Source: JAHEJA01 sp965657215 (GTDB lineage Bacteria > Pseudomonadota > Alphaproteobacteria > Rhodobacterales > Rhodobacteraceae). Taken from it: 64,000 nucleotides of DNA. Position numbers and translations under genes: made by a program. Every line of letters begins with the position of its first letter. Position 1 is the first letter of the stretch. The stretch covers positions 141,771 through 205,770 of the forward strand of contig CBFHNR010000001.1 of assembly GCA_965657215.1 (NCBI GenBank). Direction: 5' to 3'. The notes under the pieces are model-generated. The model ran no database searches, had not been told where the DNA came from, and worked only from the letters and a program-made list of their open reading frames with translations. Shown piece by piece: positions 26,547-35,662 of this stretch.

Positions 26547-28400
26547 TTAACCAGCGTTGGCTGTTTCAAGTTTTTCTTGCGCCGCTAACCACATGGTTTC
26601 TGCACGCTCCAAGGCGCCCATGACTTCGGCATATTTCTTGTTCCATGTCTCAAGCTCGCCAATGCGCTCGGCTTCATAAAGGGCGGGATCAGCAAGCTTG
26701 GTTGCCAATTTGTCGCGCATATCATTGAGTTTGTCGACACGTTCTTCGCATTTGCGAACCTCTGCGCGCAATGCCAAGATATCATCCCGGCTTGCCCGTT
26801 TTGGTTTTGGTGCGTCGGCCTTTTTGGGCTTGGGCGGCTTGTCACCAGATAGCAGACTCGCACGGTAGGTTTCGAGATCATCCTCATAGGGTGTGACCCG
26901 TCCTCCTTTGACTTGCCACAAGCGATCCGCCACCAAAGACAAAAGGTGCATATCGTGGCTGACCAAGACAACAGCGCCCGTGTAGGCGGTCAAAGCCTCG
27001 ACCAAACCTTCGCGGCTTTCCATATCAAGGTGGTTGGTGGGTTCGTCCAAGATCAACAAATGTGGTGCATCAAGCGTGGCGAGCATGAGCGACAGACGCG
27101 CTTTTTGCCCCCCAGAGAGACGCCCAACAAGGGTATCGGCTTGTTCGGTCCCAATGCCAAATCCGCCAAGCATCGCGCGCAACTGAGCGGGTGTTTTGCT
27201 GGGTCGCATGCGGCGCAGGTGATCTAGGGGCGTTTCATCAACGAAAAGCTCGTCGACCTGATGCTGTGCAAAATACCCGATGCGTAGTTTGGACGAGGTA
27301 ATGACACGTCCCCCCATCGGATCAAGGCGTCCAGAGATCAATTTGGACAGGGTTGATTTGCCTTCGCCGTTTTGCCCGAGCAAGGCAATGCGGTCATCTT
27401 GGTCAATACGCAAATCTAGGTTTGATAGAACTGGATTGCCATCATATCCCGCAACCCCATTTTCAACCCGCAAAATTGGTGGTGATAGCTCTTCTGGTTC
27501 TGGGAAACTAAAGCGGCGCAAAGCGGCCTCTTGGGGGCGCGTGATGGGTTGCATACGGGCAATCGCCTTGAGGCGAGATTGCGCTTGGCGGGCTTTGTCA
27601 GCTTTGGCGCGAAAGCGATCCACATAGGCCTGCAGGTGGGCGCGACGGGCATCTTGTTTCTTTGCCTCAGATTCAGCCGCGGCCAAACGTGCCGCACGGG
27701 TGCGGGCAAAGGTATCGTAGTTGCCTTGATAGAAATGGAGCTGCTTGTCCTCAAGATGCAAGATCGAGCCAACCGCGCGATTGAGCAAACCGCGATCGTG
27801 GCTCACAATAATGACAGTGTGGGGATATTTAGCCAAATAGCTTTCCAGCCAAACCGCCCCTTCTAGATCGAGATAGTTGGTCGGTTCGTCCAAGAGCAAG
27901 AGATCAGGTTGTGAAAACAAAACGGCCGCCAGAGCAACGCGCATGCGCCACCCCCCAGAGAAATCGCTACAGGGAAGCTTTTGTTTTTCGGAATCAAATC
28001 CGAGGCCTTTGAGTATGCTGGAGGCGCGTCCTTCAGCCGACCACGCGTCAATATCAGCCAAGCGCGTTTGAATATCCGCAATCCGAGTTGGATCCGTCGC
28101 TGTTTCAGCTTCGGCCATCAGCTCGGCGCGTTCAATGTCGGCGGCAAGGACCGTATCGATCAGGGACACCTCATTGCCAGGCACCTCTTGGGCGACACCG
28201 CCAATGCGGGCGCGGTTGGGGAGGGATATGGCTCCGCCTTCAAGCACCAATTCATTGCGAATGAGCTTGAACAAAGTAGATTTGCCCGTTCCGTTGCGCC
28301 CCACAAGTCCGACCTTGTGACCTTCTGGAATAGAGGCGCTTGCCCCTTCCAATAATGTTCGGCCTTCGACCGAATATGTGATGTTTTCAATTTTTATCAT
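26547..28400 (-). CDS. ABC-F family ATPase (Uup/EttA-like)
   Basis: Soluble duplicated ABC ATPase of about 617 residues with no membrane domain, of the class that acts on ribosomes. Domain 1 has Walker A GRNGTGKST near residue 36, signature DFSGGWRMRVALA and Walker B LLLLDEPTNYLDL. A basic linker follows (YVDRFRAKADKARQAQSR). Domain 2 has GQNGEGKST, RLSGGQKARLSLML and LLILDEPTNHLD. The C-terminal tail from about residue 535 is a Lys-rich and coiled-coil stretch (RAEVRKCEERVDKLNDMRDK) as in Uup-type proteins. I chose the ATG at 28400; a GTG two codons upstream is also possible. Confidence 0.93.
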   Translation of the reverse strand: MIKIENITYSVEGRTLLEGASASIPEGHKVGLVGRNGTGKSTLFKLIRNELVLEGGAISLPNRARIGGVAQEVPGNEVSLIDTVLAADIERAELMAEAETATDPTRIADIQTRLADIDAWSAEGRASSILKGLGFDSEKQKLPCSDFSGGWRMRVALAAVLFSQPDLLLLDEPTNYLDLEGAVWLESYLAKYPHTVIIVSHDRGLLNRAVGSILHLEDKQLHFYQGNYDTFARTRAARLAAAESEAKKQDARRAHLQAYVDRFRAKADKARQAQSRLKAIARMQPITRPQEAALRRFSFPEPEELSPPILRVENGVAGYDGNPVLSNLDLRIDQDDRIALLGQNGEGKSTLSKLISGRLDPMGGRVITSSKLRIGYFAQHQVDELFVDETPLDHLRRMRPSKTPAQLRAMLGGFGIGTEQADTLVGRLSGGQKARLSLMLATLDAPHLLILDEPTNHLDMESREGLVEALTAYTGAVVLVSHDMHLLSLVADRLWQVKGGRVTPYEDDLETYRASLLSGDKPPKPKKADAPKPKRASRDDILALRAEVRKCEERVDKLNDMRDKLATKLADPALYEAERIGELETWNKKYAEVMGALERAETMWLAAQEKLETANAG

Positions 28401-28567
28401 GGACACGCCTTATCAAAGCAAATCTTGGCACGCCAGTGGGCCTCTGCGATATTTAGATCATTTCACATTCTTCTTGCGGATTGATGCTTTTCAAAGGGGA
28501 ACTTGCATGGTATTGGCCGTCGCAATTCAAAAGGGGCAAATGCCCAGATCATTTAGAGGACATGAAA

Positions 28568-28990
28568 ATGGCTGTAGAACGTACACTAAGCATCATCAAA
28601 CCAGACGCAACAAAGCGTAACCTAACTGGTAAAATCAACGCAAAGTTCGAAGATGCGGGCCTACGTATCGTTGCACAAAAGCGCATCCACTTGAGCAAAG
28701 AGCAAGCGGGCGTTTTCTACGCTGTGCACGCTGAGCGTCCGTTTTACGGCGAATTGTGCGACTTCATGGCGTCTGAGCCAGTTGTTGTTCAGGTTCTTGA
28801 AGGCGAAGGCGCAATTGCGAAAAACCGCGAAGTTATGGGCGCAACAAACCCAGCAGACGCAGAAGCCGGCACAATCCGCGCTGAGTTTGCTGAATCAGTT
28901 GGTGAAAACTCTGTTCACGGTTCAGACGCTCCAGAAACAGCCGCAGTAGAAATCGCGTATTTCTTCTCTGGCCTAGAGTTGGTTGGCTAA
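28568..28990 (+). CDS. ndk: Nucleoside diphosphate kinase
   Basis: Housekeeping enzyme that transfers phosphate from NTPs to NDPs by a phosphohistidine intermediate. It is exactly the usual 140 residues, with the ATP-binding KPDATKRNL at the N-terminus and the catalytic histidine in the C-terminal NSVHGSDAPETAA. The start at 28568 is set by GAGGA about 8 bases upstream and by family length; the frame runs further upstream without meaning. Its codons are more strongly biased than those of neighbours, as in highly expressed genes. A dispersed element copy lies in its 3' region. Confidence 0.97.
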   Translation: MAVERTLSIIKPDATKRNLTGKINAKFEDAGLRIVAQKRIHLSKEQAGVFYAVHAERPFYGELCDFMASEPVVVQVLEGEGAIAKNREVMGATNPADAEAGTIRAEFAESVGENSVHGSDAPETAAVEIAYFFSGLELVG

Positions 28991-29022
28991 GACCGACTGG
29001 ATCAAAGATCCAATCGGTTCGG

Positions 29023-29074
29023 GGGGCTGTCTGCCCCCCGAACCCCCCCGAGAGTATTTCGGCAAAGATGAAAG
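29023..29074 (+). repeat. Dispersed intergenic element, copy 2
   Basis: A G-run/C-run hairpin (GGGGGGC at 29023-29029 and GCCCCC at 29035-29040) and a second C-run lead into the core GAGTATTT-CGG-CAAAGATGAA at 29052-29072. It lies between the convergent ends of ndk and the TfoX-C gene and could also help to terminate ndk. Confidence 0.85.
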
Positions 29075-29413
29075 TTAGGTCGGGTTGCGAACCCCGATTT
29101 TGTCAAGGATCATTTCGATTTCGGAGTGATCCTTTTGTGTTTTTGTGAGCGAGGATTTGATGTCATCAAATCGGCGTCGAAGATCGCTTTTTTCTGATCC
29201 TGTTAGGTCATTCCAAGGGCGTCCTTGGAGCCCCATAACCATAGCATAATAAGCGATGAAATGAGGGCGATGACCCGTTTCCAACAGCTTTTTATAGGCC
29301 TCATCTGGGCCAATCTCGCGGAGCGTTTCGGCATCCCTGACGCCTGCCTTTATGAAGGCCTCTTCCATGGCAGGGCCGAGATTGCGGATGGAGGAAATTG
29401 GCGTGTTAGCCAT
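29075..29413 (-). CDS. TfoX C-terminal domain (helix-hairpin-helix) protein
   Basis: Protein of 112 residues made of one TfoX-C-like domain: SSIRNLGPAMEEAFIKAGV and DAETLREIGPDEAYKKLLET form a helix-hairpin-helix fold. The segment HFIAYYAMVMGLQGRPWNDL follows, then a charged helical tail. The N-terminal TfoX domain of the competence regulator is absent. Short TfoX-C proteins are frequent in Rhodobacterales and have no assigned role. The start at 29413 overlaps the aminotransferase 3' end by 8 bases; the open frame extends 19 codons further. Confidence 0.85.
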   Translation of the reverse strand: MANTPISSIRNLGPAMEEAFIKAGVRDAETLREIGPDEAYKKLLETGHRPHFIAYYAMVMGLQGRPWNDLTGSEKSDLRRRFDDIKSSLTKTQKDHSEIEMILDKIGVRNPT

Positions 29414-30581
29414 GCGACAAATCGGTTGCGAATTGACATAAGGTGTTAAGGGCGCTCGAAAATCGATCATCTGGGATTGTCATAGCAATTCTGAGGTGAC
29501 CCGCAGCGGACATGCCAAAACTTTCACCTGGCATGACAGCAATTTGTTTTTCATCCAGCAGGCGGGTGGCAAACTCTTGCCCCGACAAGCCCGTCGCGCG
29601 AATGTCGAGCATAACATACATGCCGCCCTTGGGGGTGATGGCGCTGAGCTTGGGATAATTTGCAATGATGGATTGCGCGATCTCGCGGCGGCGTTTGAAG
29701 GGCTCTGCTATCTTTTCCTCAAAGGCGGCTCCTTGGTTTAATGCAAAGAGTGCGGCGTCCTGAATATAGCCTGGAACGCCATAGGTCGTGTGGGTCGCCA
29801 GGTTGATGAGGTGTTCGATCATATCCTCAGGCGCAATGATCCAACCAAGGCGGCTTCCGGTCATGGCATGGCTTTTGGACATGGAGCCAATGACAAGGGT
29901 ACGCTCGGCCATATTTGGCAAGGCTCTCGGTGAGAGATGCGTTCCTTCCCAGATTTGCGTGTCATAGACTTCGTCAGAAATGAGCCAGAGGTCATTCTCT
30001 TGGCACAGGCGCGCAATCAGGGCCAAGGTTTCGGGAGAATAAGTGCTTCCTGTTGGGTTGTTGGGCGTGTTTATCAGCAGGGATTTTGCGCCGCTGATGT
30101 GCGAGGTGAGTTCAGATTCCGTTGGTTGAAAGTCATTGCTTGCTTTGGTTTCAATACTTTGAGCGAGGGCGCCAGTGGCACGAATTGTTCCGGGATAGGT
30201 CGCATAATAGGGATCAATATAAAGTGCGGTATCCCCCGTGTCACAGGCTGCCATATGAGCCGCAAACAATGCCGATTGCCCCCCGGGTGTGACCATGACG
30301 TTATCGGACGTTGTCGGCACGCCCGTTTGCTGTTCGACGCGCGCGGCGATGGCGGCGCGTAATTCAGGCGTTCCCGGGACAGCGGCGTAGCCTGTATGGC
30401 CTGAATTTGCGGAGTTATGCATTTCCGTAAGGATGCTGGGGTCCGTCCTTATATCATGCTCACCGATGGTGAGTTCCACAATATCGTGTCCTTGGGCCAC
30501 AAGGCTGCGTGCCTTTAAAAAGAGGCCCCATCCATTATCACCAGAGGGCGAAATTGTACTGATGCGGTTGGATGGCGTCAT
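29406..30581 (-). CDS. Class I/II pyridoxal-phosphate aminotransferase
   Basis: Fold-type I aminotransferase of 392 residues. The PLP lysine is in GSMSKSHAMTGSRLGW near residue 235. Earlier motifs are VMVTPGGQSALFAAHMA, INTPNNPTGSTY (substrate Asn) and LISDEVYDTQIW (PLP Asp/Tyr), and the C-terminal arginine lies in AGHLRIAMTI. It resembles aspartate/aromatic-type or arginine:pyruvate-type enzymes; the donor is not resolved. The start at 30581 has AAAGAGGA upstream; the longer frame adds 46 codons of non-family sequence. It is coupled to the downstream TfoX-C gene by overlap. Confidence 0.92.
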   Translation of the reverse strand: MTPSNRISTISPSGDNGWGLFLKARSLVAQGHDIVELTIGEHDIRTDPSILTEMHNSANSGHTGYAAVPGTPELRAAIAARVEQQTGVPTTSDNVMVTPGGQSALFAAHMAACDTGDTALYIDPYYATYPGTIRATGALAQSIETKASNDFQPTESELTSHISGAKSLLINTPNNPTGSTYSPETLALIARLCQENDLWLISDEVYDTQIWEGTHLSPRALPNMAERTLVIGSMSKSHAMTGSRLGWIIAPEDMIEHLINLATHTTYGVPGYIQDAALFALNQGAAFEEKIAEPFKRRREIAQSIIANYPKLSAITPKGGMYVMLDIRATGLSGQEFATRLLDEKQIAVMPGESFGMSAAGHLRIAMTIPDDRFSSALNTLCQFATDLSHG

Positions 30582-30747
30582 GGGGCATGTCCTCTTTGTG
30601 ATGGCATGAGGTGGCCAGATTCGTGATCCCCTGTCAAACCGTTGTCTTGAAATAGGGCAAAAAACCATGCTGATTGAGAAATTGCACGTTTTCAAGGGAG
30701 TGTGAACTTGGTAAGGCAAGAGGCAAGTTTACTGAGGGGACGGCATC

Positions 30748-32109
30748 ATGGTCGAGATCAAGCTGCATAACACAAAACATCGCAAGAAAGAGGTGTTTAC
30801 ACCTTTGGACGATAAAAACGTGCGTATGTATCTCTGTGGACCGACGGTTTATGATCGCGCGCATATTGGCAATGCGCGCAATGTGATCATGTTTGATGTG
30901 TTATTTCGGCTTTTGCGCCATACGTATGGCGCGGATCATGTGACCTATGTTCGCAATTTCACAGACGTAGATGACAAGATCAATGAACGCGCCGCAACAA
31001 GTGGGCGTGATATCAAAGACATCACAGCCGAAACCACGCAATGGTTTTTGGACGACATGGGTGCATTGGGGAATATGGAGCCCAATGAGATGCCACGGGC
31101 GACAGATTACATCGATGCGATGATCCGCATGATTGAAACCTTGATCGACAAGGGACACGCCTATGAAGCCGACGGACATGTGTTATTTTCGGTCCAAAGC
31201 TATCAAGAGTACGGCGCTTTGTCGGGGCGCTCTGTGGATGATATGATTGCAGGGGCGCGGGTCGAAGTGGCCCCCTATAAACGTGATCCGATGGATTTCG
31301 TTTTATGGAAACCTTCAAACCCCGATATTCCAGGCTGGCAAAGCCCTTGGGGGCGGGGGCGTCCGGGGTGGCATATTGAATGTTCTGCTATGTCGTATGA
31401 ATTGCTTGGCGATACATTTGACATTCATGGGGGCGGAAATGATTTGATGTTCCCGCATCATGAAAACGAACTGGCGCAGAGTTGCTGTGCCAATCCTGAA
31501 GGCGGATTTGCGCGCTATTGGCTGCACAATGAGATGTTGCAGGTCGAGGGCAAGAAAATGTCCAAATCCTTGGGCAACTTCTTTACCGTGCGCGATTTGC
31601 TAGACAAAGGCTACGCAGGTGAGGTCATTCGATTTGTGTTCCTTTCGACCCATTACGGAAAGCCGATGGATTGGACGGATGACAAGGCCCAAAGCGCGGA
31701 GAAAACCCTACGAAAATGGCGCGCGATGACTGCGGGCGTTCCTGAAGGGGATATCCCGATGGCAGTCTTGGATGCAGTTGCGGATGATTTGAATACCGCT
31801 GGTGCGATTGCGGCCTTGCATGCCTGTGCGACGGCCGGAGATGTCGCGGGATTGCGCGCGGGCGCCGCATTGTTAGGGCTGTTGAGGGATGACATGGGCG
31901 GTTGGGCCGTTGGAGTCGATCTCAGTGCCTTTGAAGCAAAGCTGAGTGAAGCGCGTGCTTTGGCTATGGAGAGCAAAGATTTCAGCGAAGTGGATCGCCT
32001 CAAGCATGTCTTTCAAGAGGCGGGGCTAGAAGTGCGGATGAGCAAAACTGGGGTCGAGCTGATTGCGGGCTCTGGATTTGACATCGCCACATTGGATGGC
32101 CTTTTGTAA
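30748..32109 (+). CDS. cysS: Cysteinyl-tRNA synthetase
   Basis: Class I aminoacyl-tRNA synthetase that charges tRNA-Cys. Its 453 residues have the HIGH-type motif in YDRAHIGNARN near residue 35 and KMSKS in VEGKKMSKSLGNFF near residue 270. The zinc ligands are in YLCGPTVYD, WHIECSAMS and HHENELAQSC. The DALR-like anticodon domain is at the C-terminus. It is monocistronic or leads cimA, with a dispersed element in the 74-base gap. Confidence 0.97.
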   Translation: MVEIKLHNTKHRKKEVFTPLDDKNVRMYLCGPTVYDRAHIGNARNVIMFDVLFRLLRHTYGADHVTYVRNFTDVDDKINERAATSGRDIKDITAETTQWFLDDMGALGNMEPNEMPRATDYIDAMIRMIETLIDKGHAYEADGHVLFSVQSYQEYGALSGRSVDDMIAGARVEVAPYKRDPMDFVLWKPSNPDIPGWQSPWGRGRPGWHIECSAMSYELLGDTFDIHGGGNDLMFPHHENELAQSCCANPEGGFARYWLHNEMLQVEGKKMSKSLGNFFTVRDLLDKGYAGEVIRFVFLSTHYGKPMDWTDDKAQSAEKTLRKWRAMTAGVPEGDIPMAVLDAVADDLNTAGAIAALHACATAGDVAGLRAGAALLGLLRDDMGGWAVGVDLSAFEAKLSEARALAMESKDFSEVDRLKHVFQEAGLEVRMSKTGVELIAGSGFDIATLDGLL

Positions 32110-32121
32110 AATAGACAAGAT

Positions 32122-32174
32122 GGGGGGCTGCTTGCCCCCCAAACCCCCCAAGAGTATTTGGGCAAAGATGAAAG
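32122..32174 (+). repeat. Dispersed intergenic element, copy 3
   Basis: GGGGGGC (32122-32128), TGCTT, GCCCCCC (32134-32140), then a spaced second C-run and the core GAGTATTT-GGG-CAAAGATGAA at 32152-32172. This copy sits between two genes on the same strand (cysS and cimA). Its core ends only 11 bases before the cimA GTG start, so it is part of the cimA leader if the two genes are co-transcribed. Confidence 0.85.
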
Positions 32175-32183
32175 ACGAACGCT

Positions 32184-33800
32184 GTGACAAAAGAAAAACT
32201 TTATCTTTATGATACGACTTTGCGCGATGGACAACAAACGCAAGGGGTGCAGTTTTCGACAGCTGAGAAAATTCAGATTGCGACGGCCTTGGATCAGCTC
32301 GGGGTGGATTACATCGAAGGTGGCTGGCCCGGTGCCAATCCAACAGATAGCGCGTTTTTTGAAGAACGCCCCAAGACCCGCGCGCAGTTCACAGCCTTTG
32401 GTATGACAAAAAGATCAGGGCGATCCGCGCAAAATGATGAGGTCTTGGCGGCCGTGATGAACGCTAAGACGCCCGCTGTCTGTTTGGTTGGAAAATCTCA
32501 TGATTATCATGTTGAGGCGGCTCTTGGGATTTCGCTCGATGAAAACTTAGAAAATATATCAAAATCAATTGGCTATATTGTGGATCAAGGGCGCGAAGCC
32601 TTGTTTGATGCGGAACATTTCTTTGATGGGTACCGCGATAATCCCGACTATGCGTTGGCAGCGTTAAGGGCAGCGTTTCAGGCGGGTGCACGTTGGATTG
32701 TGCTTTGTGATACGAATGGCGGCGCACTGCCCAGTTTTGTGCATCAGGTGGTGAAAGAGGTGATTGTAGCAGGCATTCCTGGGGCTCGGCTCGGCATACA
32801 TACCCATAACGACACAGAAAATGCAGTGGCCAATTCACTGGCCGCTATTGAGGCGGGTGCGCGTCAGGTGCAGGGAACCCTGAATGGATTGGGCGAGCGC
32901 TGTGGAAATGCAAACCTCACCACATTGATCCCGACGTTAATGTTGAAGGAACCCTTTGCCAGCCAGTTTGACATTGGCGTGACGCGTGAGGCCTTGACAC
33001 AATTGACCCAAGTGTCGCGTCTTTTGGATGATATTTTGAACCGTGTGCCAGCGCGTCAAGCGGCCTATGTGGGGGCCTCTGCTTTTGCGCATAAGGCGGG
33101 CTTGCATGCCAGTGCGATTTTGAAAGACCCGTCAACTTATGAACATATTGATCCAAGTGTTGTTGGTAATGCACGCATTATCCCCATGTCAAATCAGGCA
33201 GGGCAATCAAACCTAAGGCGACGTTTAAGCGAAGCGGGGTTGGATGTCGGATCGGATACGGCCGCTTTGTCACGCATTTTGGATGAGATCAAATCCCGCG
33301 AAGATCAGGGATATTCCTATGACACCGCTCAAGCGAGCTTTGAATTGCTCGCGCGGCGTGAATTGGGTCAATTGCCTGAATTCTTTGATGTGAAACGCTA
33401 CAAAGTGACCGTTGAGCGGCGCAAGAACAAATACAATAAAATGGTAAGCCTGTCCGAGGCTGTGGTTGTCGTCAAAATTGACGGTGAAAAGAAGCTATCG
33501 GTGTCTGAGTCGCTTGATGCCACTGGATCGGATCGGGGGCCTGTGAACGCTTTGGCCAAGGCTTTGGCAAAGGATTTGGGCCAATATCAAGCGCTGATTG
33601 ATGATATGCGGCTTGTGGATTTCAAGGTGCGCATCACCCAAGGGGGAACCGAAGCGGTAACGCGCGTTGTGATTGACAGCGAAGACAGCAAGGGACGCCG
33701 TTGGGCCACCGTTGGTGTATCGGCTAATATTGTCGATGCGAGTTTCGAAGCGCTCTTGGATGCGATCAATTGGAAGCTGGTACGCGACACTAAAGGTTAA
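32184..33800 (+). CDS. cimA: Citramalate synthase
   Basis: Enzyme that condenses pyruvate and acetyl-CoA to (R)-citramalate, the entry to a threonine-independent isoleucine route. The 538 residues start with the HMGL/IPMS-like barrel (YDTTLRDGQQTQGVQFS). The C-terminal allosteric domain typical of LeuA/CimA is complete (KVTVERRKNKYNKMVSLSEA and following). The subfamily features ALAALRAAFQAGARWIVLC and LGIHTHNDTENAVANSL indicate the CimA branch rather than LeuA. The start is GTG at 32184, with no strong Shine-Dalgarno; the dispersed element lies just upstream. Confidence 0.92.
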   Translation: MTKEKLYLYDTTLRDGQQTQGVQFSTAEKIQIATALDQLGVDYIEGGWPGANPTDSAFFEERPKTRAQFTAFGMTKRSGRSAQNDEVLAAVMNAKTPAVCLVGKSHDYHVEAALGISLDENLENISKSIGYIVDQGREALFDAEHFFDGYRDNPDYALAALRAAFQAGARWIVLCDTNGGALPSFVHQVVKEVIVAGIPGARLGIHTHNDTENAVANSLAAIEAGARQVQGTLNGLGERCGNANLTTLIPTLMLKEPFASQFDIGVTREALTQLTQVSRLLDDILNRVPARQAAYVGASAFAHKAGLHASAILKDPSTYEHIDPSVVGNARIIPMSNQAGQSNLRRRLSEAGLDVGSDTAALSRILDEIKSREDQGYSYDTAQASFELLARRELGQLPEFFDVKRYKVTVERRKNKYNKMVSLSEAVVVVKIDGEKKLSVSESLDATGSDRGPVNALAKALAKDLGQYQALIDDMRLVDFKVRITQGGTEAVTRVVIDSEDSKGRRWATVGVSANIVDASFEALLDAINWKLVRDTKG

Positions 33801-33909
33801 GGTCGTTTAATTCCTGTGTCCGCTGTGGCTGAAATACAGTGGGCACCTTAGTGTAATTTTAATGTTCTTGTTTACGTGCATTATTAATTTTGTTCGAATG
33901 GACACTTAG

Positions 33910-34887
33910 ATGTTTATTTTTAAGATACTTATAACCTCAATTGTCATTTACTTTGCCATTGCCTTGGGATTGATCCTGTCGCAATGGCCAAACAAAGCGT
34001 TAACATCGCAAGACACCTTGGATTTTGACAGTATTGTTGATGGCTCTGAGCCGCAGGATTGGCCCGTTGAACAGATCACATTAAAGGATGGAACACGCCT
34101 CGATACACCCCAAGTTATGGGTGAGGGGGGCGAACGGCCATTGATCGTATTGGTGCATGGCTCAGGATGGTATGGTCAGCAATTTGATCGCATGATTCCC
34201 ATTTTGGGCGAGGTTGCTGATGTGATCGCGCCGGACTTGCGTGGACATGGACCAAATGCAGTTAATCGTGGGGATGTGAACTATATCGGTCAGCTTGAGG
34301 ATGATTTGGCGGAAATTAAAGAAACAACCCGTAAACCGGGGCAAAAGGTCGCCATGCTTGGTCATTCTTCAGGGGGCGGCTTAGTGGTGCGCTTTGCGGG
34401 TGGGGCGCATGGCAATCTGATGGATCATGCCTTTTTAATTGCGCCGTTTTTGAAATATAATGCCCCAACAACGCGCGAAAAATCTGGCGGTTGGGCGCAT
34501 GTTCTGTTGCGCCGTGTCATCGGACTATCGATGTTGAATACTGTGAAAATCACCGCTTTGAATCACCTCACGATGATCCAATTCGCCATGCCAGAACATG
34601 TCTTGAACGGTCCATATGGGGCAGGGGCGACGACCGCCTATTCCTATCGGCTCAACACATCTTATGCACCACGCAGGGATTACCTCGCCGATATTGCGGC
34701 CTTGCCCCAGTTTGATCTGATCGTTGGGGATCGAGATGAGGCGTTTTTTGCAACGGAATATGAAACCCTGATGTCGTCCGTGACGGAAAAAGGGGAATAT
34801 CATATCCTAACTGGACTAGGGCATTTGGATGTGGTTCAAGCGGCGCCAACGATTGATGTGATCAAGGCGAGACTGAATGCGTTCTGA
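33910..34887 (+). CDS. Alpha/beta hydrolase with N-terminal membrane anchor
   Basis: Serine hydrolase of 325 residues. Residues 1-25 form a hydrophobic signal-anchor (FIFKILITSIVIYFAIALGLIL). The alpha/beta fold follows with the oxyanion HGSGWYGQQ, the nucleophile elbow AMLGHSSGGGLVV near residue 155, a candidate acid in IVGDRDEAFFATEY and the catalytic His in LTGLGHLDVV. The substrate is unknown. No convincing Shine-Dalgarno sequence is seen. The 3' end overlaps the squalene-synthase-like gene by 11 bases. Confidence 0.88.
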   Translation: MFIFKILITSIVIYFAIALGLILSQWPNKALTSQDTLDFDSIVDGSEPQDWPVEQITLKDGTRLDTPQVMGEGGERPLIVLVHGSGWYGQQFDRMIPILGEVADVIAPDLRGHGPNAVNRGDVNYIGQLEDDLAEIKETTRKPGQKVAMLGHSSGGGLVVRFAGGAHGNLMDHAFLIAPFLKYNAPTTREKSGGWAHVLLRRVIGLSMLNTVKITALNHLTMIQFAMPEHVLNGPYGAGATTAYSYRLNTSYAPRRDYLADIAALPQFDLIVGDRDEAFFATEYETLMSSVTEKGEYHILTGLGHLDVVQAAPTIDVIKARLNAF

Positions 34888-35662
34888 TGATTTTAATGCC
34901 TGTGCGGAGCTCGTGCAAAAAGGGGACGATGTCAGGTTCCGCGCGGCCATGGCGTCGCCTGTCGCGGCGCGCGCTGTTTTGTTTCCGCTCTATGCTTTGA
35001 ACGTCGAAGTGGCGCGTGCGCCTTGGGTGACATCGGAGGCGATGATTGCTGAGATGCGGCTTCAGTGGTGGTATGATGTGCTTGAGGCGATTGTCCAAGG
35101 GGAGCCTGTTAACCGCCATTCCGTTGCAACACCTCTGGCAGAAATTTTGACGCCAGCACAAGCCAACGACCTGCAAAAGATGGTCGAGGCCCGTCGCTGG
35201 GACATTTATAAAGATCCGTTTGACGATCAAACTGCTCAGGAAACCTATATTCGCGATACATCGGCTGTTTTGGTTCGGGTTGCGGCCCAGCTTTTGGATG
35301 AGGACATCTCGGATCAAGGGCTGGAGGCCGCTGAACAATTTGGTTGGGCAATGGGCTGTGCGAACTACCTCAATGCTATTCCCTCGCTCTTGGCACAAAA
35401 GCGCATTCCACTGGTTGATGGTCGCCCCGAAGCTGTTGCGCAGCTTGCGACCTTAGGATTGGACAGCTTAAACAAAGCGCGTCAAAAGGCACGGTTTGTC
35501 ACAAATGCAGCCTCGCCTGCGTTGCTGGCAGGGTGGGACTGTGAGGCGGTATTGAAGCAAGCTGCACAGCATCCAGACCGTGTCATTGACGGATTGGCAC
35601 CGGTTCATCCGCTTGCCTCATCGCTACGGTTGATGTGGCAAGCTATGACGCATCGCTATTAG
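34877..35662 (+). CDS. Squalene/phytoene synthase-like protein, probably non-catalytic
   Basis: Protein of 261 residues with the trans-isoprenyl synthase head-to-head fold: RFRAAMASPVAARAVLFPLY, then EMRLQWWYDVLEAI at the position of the first Asp-rich motif. The second Asp motif of real synthases is replaced by CANYLNAIPSLLAQKRIPL, which has no DXXXD. This matches the NDUFAF6-type branch, known in mitochondria as a complex I assembly factor, better than carotenoid or hopanoid enzymes. No other carotenoid gene is nearby. The loss of catalysis and an assembly role are inference. Confidence 0.82.
   Translation: MRSDDFNACAELVQKGDDVRFRAAMASPVAARAVLFPLYALNVEVARAPWVTSEAMIAEMRLQWWYDVLEAIVQGEPVNRHSVATPLAEILTPAQANDLQKMVEARRWDIYKDPFDDQTAQETYIRDTSAVLVRVAAQLLDEDISDQGLEAAEQFGWAMGCANYLNAIPSLLAQKRIPLVDGRPEAVAQLATLGLDSLNKARQKARFVTNAASPALLAGWDCEAVLKQAAQHPDRVIDGLAPVHPLASSLRLMWQAMTHRY

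Noticed and set aside
34877..35662. Carotenoid phytoene synthase (CrtB)
   Set aside because: The second Asp-rich motif is missing and no other crt gene is nearby.
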